Assembly: GCA_944324405.1 (NCBI GenBank)
Contig: CALUWF010000016.1
Coordinates: 1 to 34,337, forward strand
DNA from: Candidatus Gastranaerophilales bacterium
GTDB lineage: Bacteria > Cyanobacteriota > Vampirovibrionia > Gastranaerophilales > Gastranaerophilaceae
Reading direction: 5' to 3'
Length of the DNA: 34,337 nucleotides
Both the position numbers and the translations under genes were made by a program. Of the stretch, positions 1 through 7,773 are shown in pieces (positions within the stretch are counted from its first letter, which is position 1; each line of letters begins with the position of its first letter). The notes beneath the pieces were generated by a model. That model was not told the DNA's origin. It worked only from the letters and a program-made list of their open reading frames with translations, and made no database searches.

Positions 1-173
1 TTCAATTCAATTATCTAATTGGGGATGGCTGTCTTGGTTTATTTTCTTAATTAAGAGTAAACCATTGCTATAAAAACGCTGAATAATGTTTTTTGCGATT
101 AAAGTGTTAAATAGATGTATTAATTACTAAGCTAAAGGGTTAAAACACGGACTGTTGAAGGGAAAACCGGTGT
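1..173. other. Intergenic DNA at the window edge
   Basis: I see no open frame with coding character on either strand. A perfect inverted repeat, CAATTA-TC-TAATTG, lies at 8-21. It is short and in AT-rich DNA, so it may mean nothing. The stretch lies beyond the 3' end of the decayed gene at 174-607. Confidence 0.5.
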
Positions 174-190
174 TTACATTTTGTTACAAT
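173..190 (+). promoter_or_regulatory. HLR1-like direct repeat (possible RpaB-type binding site)
   Basis: TTTACATT-TT-GTTACAAT fits the cyanobacterial HLR1 consensus (G/T)TTACA(T/A)(T/A)NN(G/T)TTACA(T/A)(T/A) at every position. HLR1 is the known target of RpaB in cyanobacteria, and an RpaB-like regulator is encoded in this window. I found no second full match by eye. The site overlaps the stop codon of a pseudogene, and no intact gene is visible just downstream on either strand, so any function is speculative. Confidence 0.3.
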
Positions 191-607
191 AAAAAAGATC
201 GCGCACCCCGGGTTTCAGACGGGAGTCGGTAAAGCGGCTGAGTGTCTGCTCTATGCGATTTTCTCTGTCTCGCAGCATTTCATCCACAATTATCTGCATT
301 TCAGCGATTTTTGATTTATCTTTTGCTGTTTGTCTTAACTGTTCAAGCTTTGCTTTTTTCTTTGCTACAACTTTATCGTAATTTATGCCGATTTGGTTTC
401 TGAGTGCCTGCTTGTTTGCCTCGGTCGGATTTTTTTGATACTGCGCAATGAGTTTTCTTGTAACTTCATCTTACTAAGGGCGCTCTTTTTCAACAGTTGT
501 GCTGTATCTGAAGGATTTTGCCCCGGGATTAATACGCATATCCGCAGCACCTGCATAATTTACGCTAAAAAGTGTAATTAAGCTTATAAGACACAGTTTT
601 TAAGCAT
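174..607 (-). pseudogene. Decayed secreted-protein gene, N-terminal remnant
   Basis: Read on the minus strand from ATG at 607, with a good ribosome site (AAAGGA) upstream, the first codons give M-L-K and then lose frame in a run of five A. One more A would give the signal peptide MLKKLCLISLITLFSVNYAG, followed by AADMRINPGAKSFRYSTTVE. The frame then meets two consecutive stops, TAG TAA, near 475-480, and continues open as a helical, Lys/Gln/Arg-rich segment (DEVTRKLIAQYQKNP to TDSRLKPGVRD) until a stop at 174-176. It thus has three lesions: frameshift, double stop and an apparently missing 3' part after the KPGVRD motif. I do not recognise the parent family with confidence. It was probably a secreted protein with an N-terminal helical region ahead of a lost domain. 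Confidence 0.7.
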
Positions 608-878
608 TTAATCATCCTTTCTCGGGTGTATGTCCCAATCTGTATATTTTATGACTATATTTCTTTGAAGAATTGCATTTTAATTGTTTATTTATAGTTT
701 CCTTAAGTGCAAATATAGCCCTTGTTTCCCGATACCGCATATTCCTATCCCTCAGGCACAGGGAGTCTGAATGAGTGTTTAGGATTTTTCTTCTCAAGCC
801 ATTTGCAGTAGGACATTGCATTATTGTACAAATTCTATCCTCGTTTGATATATACTATCATAGATAAATATTTTAAAA
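608..878. other. Intergenic region between the pseudogene and the GNAT gene
   Basis: This holds the 5' flank of the pseudogene on the minus strand and the upstream region of the acetyltransferase on the plus strand. A -10-like TATACT at 851-856 could serve the acetyltransferase, but no convincing -35 is visible. On the minus strand a small hairpin (TCCCT with AGGGA, about 753-769) lies in what would be the pseudogene leader. A 69-codon frame on the minus strand here has no recognisable protein character. Confidence 0.4.
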
Positions 879-1346
879 ATGGGCTCGATAATGGAAATAA
901 GAGAAGTGGTAAATAATAAAGCAGAGTTTATGCCGCTGCTGTTAATCGGCGATGAAGACGAGTTAATGATCAGCAAATATTTAGAGCACTCAAAACTTTA
1001 TGCTTTATATAAAGATAGTGTTTTAGTGTCCCTTTGCGCTCTTGTAATTATTAACTCTGATACAATTGAAATAAAAAATCTTGCCACATATCCAAAATAT
1101 CAAAACAGGGGCTATGCTTCAAAATTATTAAATTTTGTATTTGATAAGTATAAGGATAGCTTTAAAAAAGTAATTCTCGGTACGGGCGAGAATGATATTA
1201 CTTTAAATTACTATAAAAAGCGCGGGTTTAGACAAACCCGCAGAGTAAAGAATTTTTTTATTGATAATTATCCGCACCCCATATTTGAAAACGGTAAACA
1301 GCTTGTGGATATGATTTATCTTGAAAAGCCACTTATTAATGAATAA
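879..1346 (+). CDS. GNAT-family N-acetyltransferase
   Basis: The 155-residue product is a predicted cytosolic acetyl-CoA-dependent acetyltransferase. The acetyl-CoA site is visible as QNRGYASKLLNFVFD (about residues 73-87, the Q/R-x-x-G-x-G/A motif) after the strand IKNLATYPKY. A second half, NYYKKRGF, matches the usual Y-x-K-x-GF motif of the fold. The tail (FFIDNYPHPIFENGKQLVDM) resembles small Bacillus GNAT proteins such as YvbK. The substrate cannot be told from sequence. ATG 879 and ATG 891 are both possible starts. Neither has a strong ribosome site, and starting at 891 would drop only four residues. It is monocistronic and converges with the efflux operon, whose last stop is 27 bp away. 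Confidence 0.85.
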   Translation: MGSIMEIREVVNNKAEFMPLLLIGDEDELMISKYLEHSKLYALYKDSVLVSLCALVIINSDTIEIKNLATYPKYQNRGYASKLLNFVFDKYKDSFKKVILGTGENDITLNYYKKRGFRQTRRVKNFFIDNYPHPIFENGKQLVDMIYLEKPLINE

Positions 1347-1373
1347 TCAGAAGCTTTCTCTCATATTTATAAA

Positions 1374-2813
1374 TTACAGCTGTCCGCCGACGGATTTATA
1401 AAGGCTTAATGATGCTATGATTACATCCGCCTTGCTTTGAACTTCTTCTTTTTGAAGGGATAAGAGATTTTCTTTGTATTTTAGCGTATCGAGGTATGAA
1501 ACCGCGCCTTTTTCATATTTATAGTACATATCGTTATAATATTTTGTTTCGCACTCAACCCGTTTGATGTCGTTTTGGTTTTTTGTCGTATTTGTTTTTA
1601 AATCCGCAAGACTGTCATTTATTTCCTGCATTGAGGTCAAAATTGTTTTTTGATAAGTGTTAAACATTTGCTCGTATTTATATTTTTTCCCTCTCAGTCT
1701 TGCAAGAAGCTTACCGCCGCTAAATATGGGCTGAGTAAGTCCGCCGCCTAATGACATTATAAAACTTTCCCAGTTAAAAAGCGGGGAAAAAGCATAGGCG
1801 TTAAAGCCGAGAAATCCTGTCAGGTTAATACTCGGGAGGAGATTTTTGCGGGCAATTTTAACGTCCAGTGCCGCAGCCTGCAATTGTGCTTCGGCTTTTA
1901 AAATGTCGGGTCTTTTTTCTATAATTTCGGAGGGTATGCTCTGCGGCAGGTCTTTTAATATCTCTATTGAGTCAATAGTGCCCCTTTGAAGCTCTGAGGA
2001 GTTTTCGCTGCTTTCTCCTGTTAAAACGCTGAGTTGGTTAAGCAGCTTGGCGCGGCTGTTTTTTAGGGTTTCAAAATCGGACAGAGCTTCGGTGTATGAT
2101 TTATCCGCAATTGTTACATCCGTTGATGAAGCAAGGCCGTAGTCGTAATTAATTTTTGTTAAATCAAGAATTTCTTTCCTTAGAGCCGTAAGCTCATTTT
2201 GATATTCAATTTGTTTATCAAGGCTTAGTATATTGAAATAAGTCGATGCGCTGAGGGTGGTAAGTGAAATAAATGCCGATTTTTCATCGTACTTTAATGC
2301 TTCGTAATCTTTTTCAACTTTTTTTGTATTAGAGCGGTTTTTACCCCAGATATCAAGCTCATAATTAACCGTTAAGGGAAATCTCATATTGGTTGCATAA
2401 TATGAGGGGAAAAACATTCCGGCATAAGGAATTGAGCCTGAAAATTTTTCGCGGTTTGCAGTGGCATCAAAACTTATCGAGGGAAGTTCACCCCCGAATG
2501 ATTCTTTTATTGCCTCTTTCCCTTCAAGAACCTTTAGTTCGTTTATCTTTATATCATAATTAGCGTTTGCGGTTTTTAGAATGTAATCGCTTAAAATGGG
2601 GTCGTTAAATTTACTCCACCAGTCAAGATTTATATATTCAATTTTATAATCTTCCTGTTCTTTCTTCTTTTTGTTCTTCTTTTTCTTTTGCTTTTTGGCG
2701 TCATCTGTTGACGATACCATTTGTTTTGTGTCCGTGGTGTCGCTAATGCAAAAAGAAGGAGCGCAATTTATGAGCAATATTGTTAATAAAAACGCTGCTA
2801 TATATTTTTTCAT
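1374..2813 (-). CDS. Outer-membrane efflux factor, TolC/NodT-OprM family
   Basis: This 479-residue protein should form the outer-membrane exit duct of the tripartite pump coded just upstream. It starts with a signal sequence ending LLINC at Cys17, a plausible though atypical lipobox (Asn at -1), so it may be lipid-anchored like OprM. After the anchor comes a very basic tract at residues 40-51 (10 of 12 are Lys), unusual for the family. The body has the two repeated helical hairpins of the family, including LPSISFDATAN, the internal repeat LLPSINLTGFLG (about 325) and the typical EIIEKRPDILKAEAQLQAA segment (about 297). Its ATG overlaps the stop of the pump gene by 4 bp, so the two are translationally coupled. 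Exported substrates cannot be deduced. Confidence 0.93.
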   Translation of the reverse strand: MKKYIAAFLLTILLINCAPSFCISDTTDTKQMVSSTDDAKKQKKKKNKKKKEQEDYKIEYINLDWWSKFNDPILSDYILKTANANYDIKINELKVLEGKEAIKESFGGELPSISFDATANREKFSGSIPYAGMFFPSYYATNMRFPLTVNYELDIWGKNRSNTKKVEKDYEALKYDEKSAFISLTTLSASTYFNILSLDKQIEYQNELTALRKEILDLTKINYDYGLASSTDVTIADKSYTEALSDFETLKNSRAKLLNQLSVLTGESSENSSELQRGTIDSIEILKDLPQSIPSEIIEKRPDILKAEAQLQAAALDVKIARKNLLPSINLTGFLGFNAYAFSPLFNWESFIMSLGGGLTQPIFSGGKLLARLRGKKYKYEQMFNTYQKTILTSMQEINDSLADLKTNTTKNQNDIKRVECETKYYNDMYYKYEKGAVSYLDTLKYKENLLSLQKEEVQSKADVIIASLSLYKSVGGQL

Positions 2814-5800
2814 TTTTTCCTCTTAAATATGTTGATTAATCTTTGTTTAATCTGCGGATTGTTATACATTTGAAGCTTCTTTTGAAGCTGTGTAATTGTT
2901 ATATACAAGACGGGTATTAAAAATAAATTTAAAATCGTAGATACAATCATTCCGCCAAATACCGCCGTTCCCATTGAAATTCTGCTCACGGAACCTACAC
3001 CCTTTGCAAATACAAGCGGAGTAATGCCTAAAATACAGGCAAGAGAAGTCATTATAATAGGTCTAAAGCGGATTGCCGCCGCATCAACTATTGCCTCTCT
3101 TAAATTTTTTCCCTGTCTGTGCAGCTGGTTTGCAAATTCAACTATCAAAATACCGTTTTTGCTTGCAAGCCCGATTAACATTACAAGTCCTATTTGACAA
3201 AAGACGTTGTTGTCAATGCCGCGCAGGAACTGAAAGAGTATTGCGCCAAACAGCGCAAGCGGAACCGCAAGCAGAATAATTGCAGGCTCAAAAAGGTTTT
3301 CATACTGCGCCGCAAGGATTAAGAATACAAATATAAAACTCAGCGCAAAGATAAACACTGCCTGACTTCCCGATTCCTGCTGCTCAAGAACTATCCCTGA
3401 CCACTCGTAGGAAAATGTTTTGGGCAAGACTTTTTTTGCGATTTTTTCCATTTCTTTAACTGCTTCACCCATACTTACACCCTGTTTGGCTGAACCCGTG
3501 ATTTCCGCCGAGCGTCTCAGGTTGTAGTGGTTTATCGTATCTGCCGTGTAGGATGTGGAATAGGATGTTATAGTCGACAGAGGCATCATAGAGCCGTCTT
3601 TTGTTCTTACGTAAAATTGCCCCAAATTCTCGGGTGATGTGCGAAATTCTTTATCTGCCTGTAAATACACCCTGTATGACTTGTTCAGATAAGTAAAATC
3701 ATTTACATACATTGAACCCACAAAGACTTGAAGGGCGTTATATACATCACTTAATGACAGGCCGAGCTGTTTGGCTTTGAGTTTATCTATCTGCAAATCA
3801 AGCTGTGGAGAGTTTGCGGCAAAAGAAGTAAATAAGCCTGTTAATTTGGGAGATGTTAAGCTTTCCGATATTATATCCTGTGTCACGGAATTTATTGTAT
3901 CAAGCGAATTGTTTGCGTTATCTTTTATTTCAAACTGAAAGCCGCCGACTGTACCGATACCCTCAATTGCGGGCGGCTCAAAAGCTACGGCAATGGCATC
4001 AGGGAGTTTTGATAATTCTTTGTTTACTCTCTCAACAATAGCCTTGGCGGACTGTTTCTTGCTTTTTCGCTCATGGTTAGGCTTTAAATCTACGTAAATA
4101 AGCGCTTTGTTTGGCGAGCTGCCGCTAAAACTGTACCCTGTCGTATCAAGATAGCCTTTAATACCTTCTTCCCGCTCAAATATTTTATCTATTTTATCCA
4201 CAATTCTCTGTGTTTCCTCTAAAGATGAACCTTCGGGCGCCTGAACCATTACACTGAAATATGCCTGATCTTCAATCGGAATAAAAGACTGCGGAACAAT
4301 TTTGAACAGTCCGTATGTTGTTAAAATCAGCACTCCAAAAACGATAAAAACTTTTTTGCGGTTATTTAAGGCTATGTTTAGCAGATTTCTGTATTTTTCA
4401 ATGGTTGCTGCAATTAAATTGTTAAATTTATCAAAAAATTTAAAGTTAAATTTGCTCTTTTCTTTAAGCATTATAGCTGACATTGCAGGTGTTAAGGTTA
4501 CGGATACGAAAGCTGAAAATGCAATTGAAAAGGCAATGGTAAGGGCAAATTGTTTATATAATTTTCCCGTTGTTCCGGGGAAAAAGGCAATGGGAACAAA
4601 AACGGTAATTAAAACAAGAGAAGTTGCAATAACCGCGCTGAAAATCTCTTTCATACCTTCAATTGCGGCTTCGCGCGGCGCCATTTTCTTCTCTTTTATA
4701 AATCTTTCAATATTTTCAACAACAATAATGGCATCATCCACAACAAGCCCCGTTGCAAGAACTATCCCAAAGAGTGTCAGGGTGTTTATTGAAAACCCGA
4801 AAACCTTTAGAAGTGCAAAAGTTCCGATTAGCGAAACGGGAATTGTGACCGAGGGAATAATGGTTGTTCTCCATTTTTGCAAGAAAAGATAAATTACCGC
4901 AATTACAAGGAGAATTGAACCCACAAGAGTCAATAAAACTTCGCGGATTGATTCTTTTACAATATTGCTTGAATCAATGGAGGTTATGCACTGCAACCCC
5001 GGCGGGAAAGATTTTTGGAGCTGCTCCATTTCGGCTTTGATTTTTGTTGATACGTCAATGGCGTTTGCGGTTGGAAGCTGCATAATTGCAAACCCTACGG
5101 CGTCTTTTCCGCTGTAGTGGCTTATTGTGTTGTATGTTTCCGCGCCGAGCGTTGCATACCCGACATCTTTCAGGCGGACAATCATATTCCCTTCGGCTTT
5201 TAAGATAATCTCATTAAATTCTTCGGGGGTTTGCAATCTTCCCGGAGCCTCAACACTCATGGCTATTTCCTGCGCCTTTTCGCTCGGCGCTCCGCCTATC
5301 TGTCCCGCCGTTACCTGTACGTTTTGCTCTTGCAGGGCAGCTATAACATCTGTTGCGGTTAAGCCCTTGCTTGCAAGTTTAAACGGGTCAAGCCATATGC
5401 GCATTGCAAAAGTTCTGTCGCCAAAGATAATAACGCTTGCAACCCCTTTAATTCTTTGCAGATAGTCTTTTATGTATCTGTCAATGTAATTACAGATAAA
5501 TTCCGTATCGTACTGCCCGTTATCCGATTTTAAAATGTAGAGCAGCACAAGGGCGGTCGAGTTTTTATAAATCGTAACGCCTGTTTGTTTAACTTCCTGC
5601 GGGAGCCTTGCTTCGACCTGTTTTACTCTTGTCTGTACATCCAAAAGAGCATCATCAAGACTTCTTTTTGAATCAAAGATTATATTAATTGTGCTTGTAC
5701 CGTCATTACTGCTTGAGGAGTACATATATTTCATATCCTCAGCCCCGTTAATTGCCTGTTCAAGAATAGTTGTTACCGTTGCCTCAACCGTTTGGGCATC

Positions 5801-5959
5801 GGCGCCTATGTAGTTTGCGGTTACGGATATTTGCGAGGGTGCAAGCTGCGGATACTGTTCAACGGGCAGAACGGGTATGCAGATTAAGCCCGCAAGAAGA
5901 ATAATTACAGAGCATACGGCTGATAAAATCGGACGTTTTATAAAAGTTTCAACAAACAT
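2810..5959 (-). CDS. RND multidrug efflux pump, HAE1/AcrB family
   Basis: At 1049 residues this is a full-length AcrB-type inner-membrane transporter that exports hydrophobic or amphiphilic compounds in exchange for protons. The N-terminus MFVETFIKRPILSAV is typical. The proton-relay pair is present as Asp408-Asp409 in TM4 (GLVVDDAIIVVENIERF), and the TM10 lysine lies in GLASKNGILIVEFANQ. The two porter domains and the duplicated 6-TM halves can be followed. Its ATG overlaps the stop of the membrane fusion gene by 1 bp and its end overlaps the outer-membrane factor gene by 4 bp. It belongs to the hydrophobic/amphiphilic exporter branch, not the heavy-metal branch, judging by length and the TM4 motif. 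Confidence 0.97.
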   Translation of the reverse strand: MFVETFIKRPILSAVCSVIILLAGLICIPVLPVEQYPQLAPSQISVTANYIGADAQTVEATVTTILEQAINGAEDMKYMYSSSSNDGTSTINIIFDSKRSLDDALLDVQTRVKQVEARLPQEVKQTGVTIYKNSTALVLLYILKSDNGQYDTEFICNYIDRYIKDYLQRIKGVASVIIFGDRTFAMRIWLDPFKLASKGLTATDVIAALQEQNVQVTAGQIGGAPSEKAQEIAMSVEAPGRLQTPEEFNEIILKAEGNMIVRLKDVGYATLGAETYNTISHYSGKDAVGFAIMQLPTANAIDVSTKIKAEMEQLQKSFPPGLQCITSIDSSNIVKESIREVLLTLVGSILLVIAVIYLFLQKWRTTIIPSVTIPVSLIGTFALLKVFGFSINTLTLFGIVLATGLVVDDAIIVVENIERFIKEKKMAPREAAIEGMKEIFSAVIATSLVLITVFVPIAFFPGTTGKLYKQFALTIAFSIAFSAFVSVTLTPAMSAIMLKEKSKFNFKFFDKFNNLIAATIEKYRNLLNIALNNRKKVFIVFGVLILTTYGLFKIVPQSFIPIEDQAYFSVMVQAPEGSSLEETQRIVDKIDKIFEREEGIKGYLDTTGYSFSGSSPNKALIYVDLKPNHERKSKKQSAKAIVERVNKELSKLPDAIAVAFEPPAIEGIGTVGGFQFEIKDNANNSLDTINSVTQDIISESLTSPKLTGLFTSFAANSPQLDLQIDKLKAKQLGLSLSDVYNALQVFVGSMYVNDFTYLNKSYRVYLQADKEFRTSPENLGQFYVRTKDGSMMPLSTITSYSTSYTADTINHYNLRRSAEITGSAKQGVSMGEAVKEMEKIAKKVLPKTFSYEWSGIVLEQQESGSQAVFIFALSFIFVFLILAAQYENLFEPAIILLAVPLALFGAILFQFLRGIDNNVFCQIGLVMLIGLASKNGILIVEFANQLHRQGKNLREAIVDAAAIRFRPIIMTSLACILGITPLVFAKGVGSVSRISMGTAVFGGMIVSTILNLFLIPVLYITITQLQKKLQMYNNPQIKQRLINIFKRKK

Positions 5960-7047
5960 TATATCCGCTCCTCGCTCTCAACCTGCACGGGTGCGCCGTC
6001 GTATAGTTTCTGTACTCCTCTTGTTACTATAAAATCACCCGAATTAAGACCTTTTTCAACTAAATATTTATCGTTTTGAATTTCGCCTAAAGTCACGGGG
6101 GTTTGCTTTGCGACCTGTTTTCCGTTTTCCTCTTTAATAACAAAAACAAAGTCCTGTCCTGTCAGGTGAATTTTTGCACCCACAGGCACAAGAAGCCCTT
6201 GTTTTTTATCATATACAACTCTTACCTTGACCGATTGGTCAGCTTTTAAGATGCCGTTTTTATTTTTAAGGATTGCTTTTGTAAGAATTGTTTGCGTAGA
6301 GGAGTCAACCCTCGGCGAAATGAATGACAATTTTGAGCTTGCCGCGGGCTTGTTTTCTTTATCTAAAATTTGCACCTCAAGGCCTGTTTTAATATCAAAA
6401 ACCCTGTCCGCGGGAAGTCCCACGTTTAACTCCAGAGTTTCATTTTGTGTAACGGAGAGCATTTTTACCTCGGGTGTTACATAGTCCCCGACTTTTACGG
6501 GGATATCGCCGACAGTGCCTGCAAAAGGCGCCGTTATGGCATGGTAGTTAAGCATTACCGTCTGTTCTTTTATTTGCGCTTCGTTTGTTTCGTAGTCCGA
6601 TTTTGCTTTTTTGTATGCATTTTCATAATTTTCCAAATCCTGTTTGCTTACGGTTTTCTTTTCGTATAAATCCGAATATCTTTCAAACTGGGTCTTTGCG
6701 GTTTCATAGTTTAAAAGAAGCGATGAGCGTTTAACTTTGTAGGAATTTAAAAGCGCCTCTTGTTTTCTCGGGTCAATTACAAGCAGAAGCTGGCCTTTTT
6801 GAACTTTATCTCCAGCCTTTACGTTTATTTCGCGTATTTGCCCCGATACTTGTGGCTGCATAAATATGGATTGTCTTGAAATCAGTACACCCTGATAAAT
6901 TTGCGCATCGTCAAATTCCGTCGGTTTTATAATTTCGGCATTTACCCTTACCTGTTCCTGCCCGGGCTGCTTTTGCCCGAGAAAATAAGACCCTGCGCGA
7001 AGCAGGATTAAAAGTAACAGCAAAGCTATCCAAATATATTTTCTCAT
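5959..7047 (-). CDS. RND periplasmic adaptor (membrane fusion protein, AcrA type)
   Basis: The 362-residue adaptor links the inner-membrane pump to the outer-membrane duct. An N-terminal hydrophobic segment (about residues 4-24) without a lipobox Cys suggests a membrane anchor or cleaved signal rather than lipidation. The lipoyl half-motifs (QPQVSGQIREINVKAGDKVQKGQLL, about 63-87, and YHAITAPFAGTVGDIPVKVGDYV, about 168-190) flank a coiled-coil hairpin (KTQFERYSDLYEKKTVSKQD). A beta-barrel and membrane-proximal domain follow. It is the first gene of the efflux operon. Its leader has GGAG ahead of ATG 7047 and a promoter overlapped by two palindromes, so repression by the divergent MarR protein is likely. 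Confidence 0.95.
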   Translation of the reverse strand: MRKYIWIALLLLLILLRAGSYFLGQKQPGQEQVRVNAEIIKPTEFDDAQIYQGVLISRQSIFMQPQVSGQIREINVKAGDKVQKGQLLLVIDPRKQEALLNSYKVKRSSLLLNYETAKTQFERYSDLYEKKTVSKQDLENYENAYKKAKSDYETNEAQIKEQTVMLNYHAITAPFAGTVGDIPVKVGDYVTPEVKMLSVTQNETLELNVGLPADRVFDIKTGLEVQILDKENKPAASSKLSFISPRVDSSTQTILTKAILKNKNGILKADQSVKVRVVYDKKQGLLVPVGAKIHLTGQDFVFVIKEENGKQVAKQTPVTLGEIQNDKYLVEKGLNSGDFIVTRGVQKLYDGAPVQVESEERI

Positions 7048-7068
7048 TTCCTATCTCCAGTCCGAAAT

Positions 7069-7093
7069 CATACTTAGTATGTTATCAGATAAC
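7069..7093. promoter_or_regulatory. Two abutting 13-bp palindromes, probable MarR operators
   Basis: CATACT-T-AGTATG (7069-7081) and GTTATC-A-GATAAC (7081-7093) are both perfect and share one G. They cover the -10 and start region of the probable efflux promoter. That promoter reads on the minus strand TTGACA (complement of 7101-7106), a 16-bp spacer, then TAACAT (complement of 7079-7084). MarR dimers bind such short palindromes and block polymerase, so this is the likely site through which the divergent regulator controls the pump. Confidence 0.75.
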
Positions 7094-7123
7094 AAACCAT
7101 TGTCAAGGAGGATATTTGCTTAT

Positions 7124-7153
7124 TTGACAAAAGCGTATTTGTAAAGATATAAT
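7124..7153 (+). promoter_or_regulatory. Sigma70-type promoter of the marR-family gene
   Basis: TTGACA at 7124-7129, an 18-bp spacer, and TATAAT at 7148-7153. Both hexamers match consensus exactly. Transcription would start about 7160, just ahead of the ribosome site AAGG and ATG 7173. The palindromes at 7069-7093 lie outside this promoter, so the regulator may be expressed steadily while the pump is repressed. Confidence 0.8.
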
Positions 7154-7172
7154 TGAGCGCAAAAGGTGTTAA

Positions 7173-7616
7173 ATGTCAAATACAGAGTATAACGACTTAA
7201 GAATACAATATAACAGCCTGTTTAAAGAAATGACGGATATTTATCATAATATTGCGCTAAAGCTTGAAATATCCGACAGTGCTTTTTTAATACTATACAC
7301 CATTGTTGAACTGGGGTGCGGCTGTACTCAAAAAGATATCGCGCAGATGTATTATATGAGCAAGCAGACTATTAACTCCTCAATAAAAAATCTTGAAAAA
7401 TCAGGCTATATTACTCTTAAACAGGATAAGGGCAATAATAAACAAATATTTTTAACTACTCTTGGCGAAAAATTGGCGCAAGAGAAAATTAAACCCGTGA
7501 TTAAAATTGAAAACGATGTTTTTGCACAAATGAGCTTTGATGAAAGCCAAAAACTTTTAAAATTAACAAGAAAATATACGGATTTATTGAAAGAAAAAAC
7601 GGAAGTAATTTTGTAA
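7173..7616 (+). CDS. MarR-family transcriptional regulator of the efflux operon
   Basis: This 147-residue protein has the winged-helix layout of MarR repressors: a helical N-terminus for dimerisation, then CTQKDIAQMYYMSKQTINSSIKNLEKSGYITL (about residues 51-82) as helix-turn-helix plus start of the wing, then KQDKGNNKQIFLTTLGEKL as wing and following helix. Length and order match the family. It is transcribed away from the RND operon across a 125-bp region holding its own consensus promoter and two palindromes on the efflux promoter. Such MarR proteins usually release DNA on binding a phenolic or amphiphilic ligand. The ligand here is unknown. Confidence 0.92.
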   Translation: MSNTEYNDLRIQYNSLFKEMTDIYHNIALKLEISDSAFLILYTIVELGCGCTQKDIAQMYYMSKQTINSSIKNLEKSGYITLKQDKGNNKQIFLTTLGEKLAQEKIKPVIKIENDVFAQMSFDESQKLLKLTRKYTDLLKEKTEVIL

Positions 7617-7628
7617 TATTGCAATCCA

Positions 7629-7675
7629 ATTCCCTTCATTTGTCTTTATTTGGGTGAATTTTACCATTTTTCTTC
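7629..7675 (+). terminator. Weak hairpin after the marR-family gene
   Basis: AATTCCC (7628-7634) can pair with GGGTGAATT (7652-7660) with one bulged base, followed by a T-rich stretch TTACCATTTTTC. The loop is large and the stem weak, so the call is tentative. Confidence 0.3.
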
Positions 7676-7704
7676 GCAGCTTAATTATTGCAAAATTTAA
7701 ATTA

Positions 7705-7732
7705 TGACTATTAGTCATTGACTTTAAGTCAA
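7705..7732. promoter_or_regulatory. Tandem TGACT-N3-AGTCA operators upstream of tetR
   Basis: TGACTATTAGTCA (7705-7717) and TGACTTTAAGTCA (7719-7731, extended to TTGACTTTAAGTCAA at 7718-7732) are both perfect palindromes with the same half-site TGACT. Their centres are 14 bp apart. The second covers the likely -35 of the operon. The arrangement fits two dimers of a TetR-family repressor binding side by side and autoregulating the tetR-reductase operon. Confidence 0.8.
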
Positions 7733-7746
7733 TAATATAATAGTAT
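7718..7746 (+). promoter_or_regulatory. Probable promoter of the tetR-reductase operon
   Basis: TTGACT at 7718-7723 and TAGTAT at 7741-7746 are 17 bp apart. The -35 hexamer is also the left arm of the second palindrome, so repressor and polymerase would compete. A better -10 match, TATAAT at 7736-7741, sits only 12 bp from this -35 and would need another -35. Confidence 0.55.
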
Positions 7747-7773
7747 TAAAATGTACTCGGGTAAGGATTAATT

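Noticed and set aside
8-21. Inverted repeat CAATTA-TC-TAATTG at the left edge
   Set aside because: Short, AT-rich and without a gene beside it; likely chance.
475-480. TAG TAA in frame as possible recoding or an alternative genetic code
   Set aside because: TAA and TAG end intact genes elsewhere in the window and the same gene also has a frameshift, so decay is the simpler reading.
612-821. 69-codon frame on the minus strand upstream of the pseudogene
   Set aside because: No ribosome site, no recognisable protein character, and it ends inside the probable leader of the decayed gene.
4302-4892. 196-codon open frame antisense to the RND pump
   Set aside because: It lies opposite conserved transmembrane sequence of the pump; its openness follows from the codon use of the pump gene.
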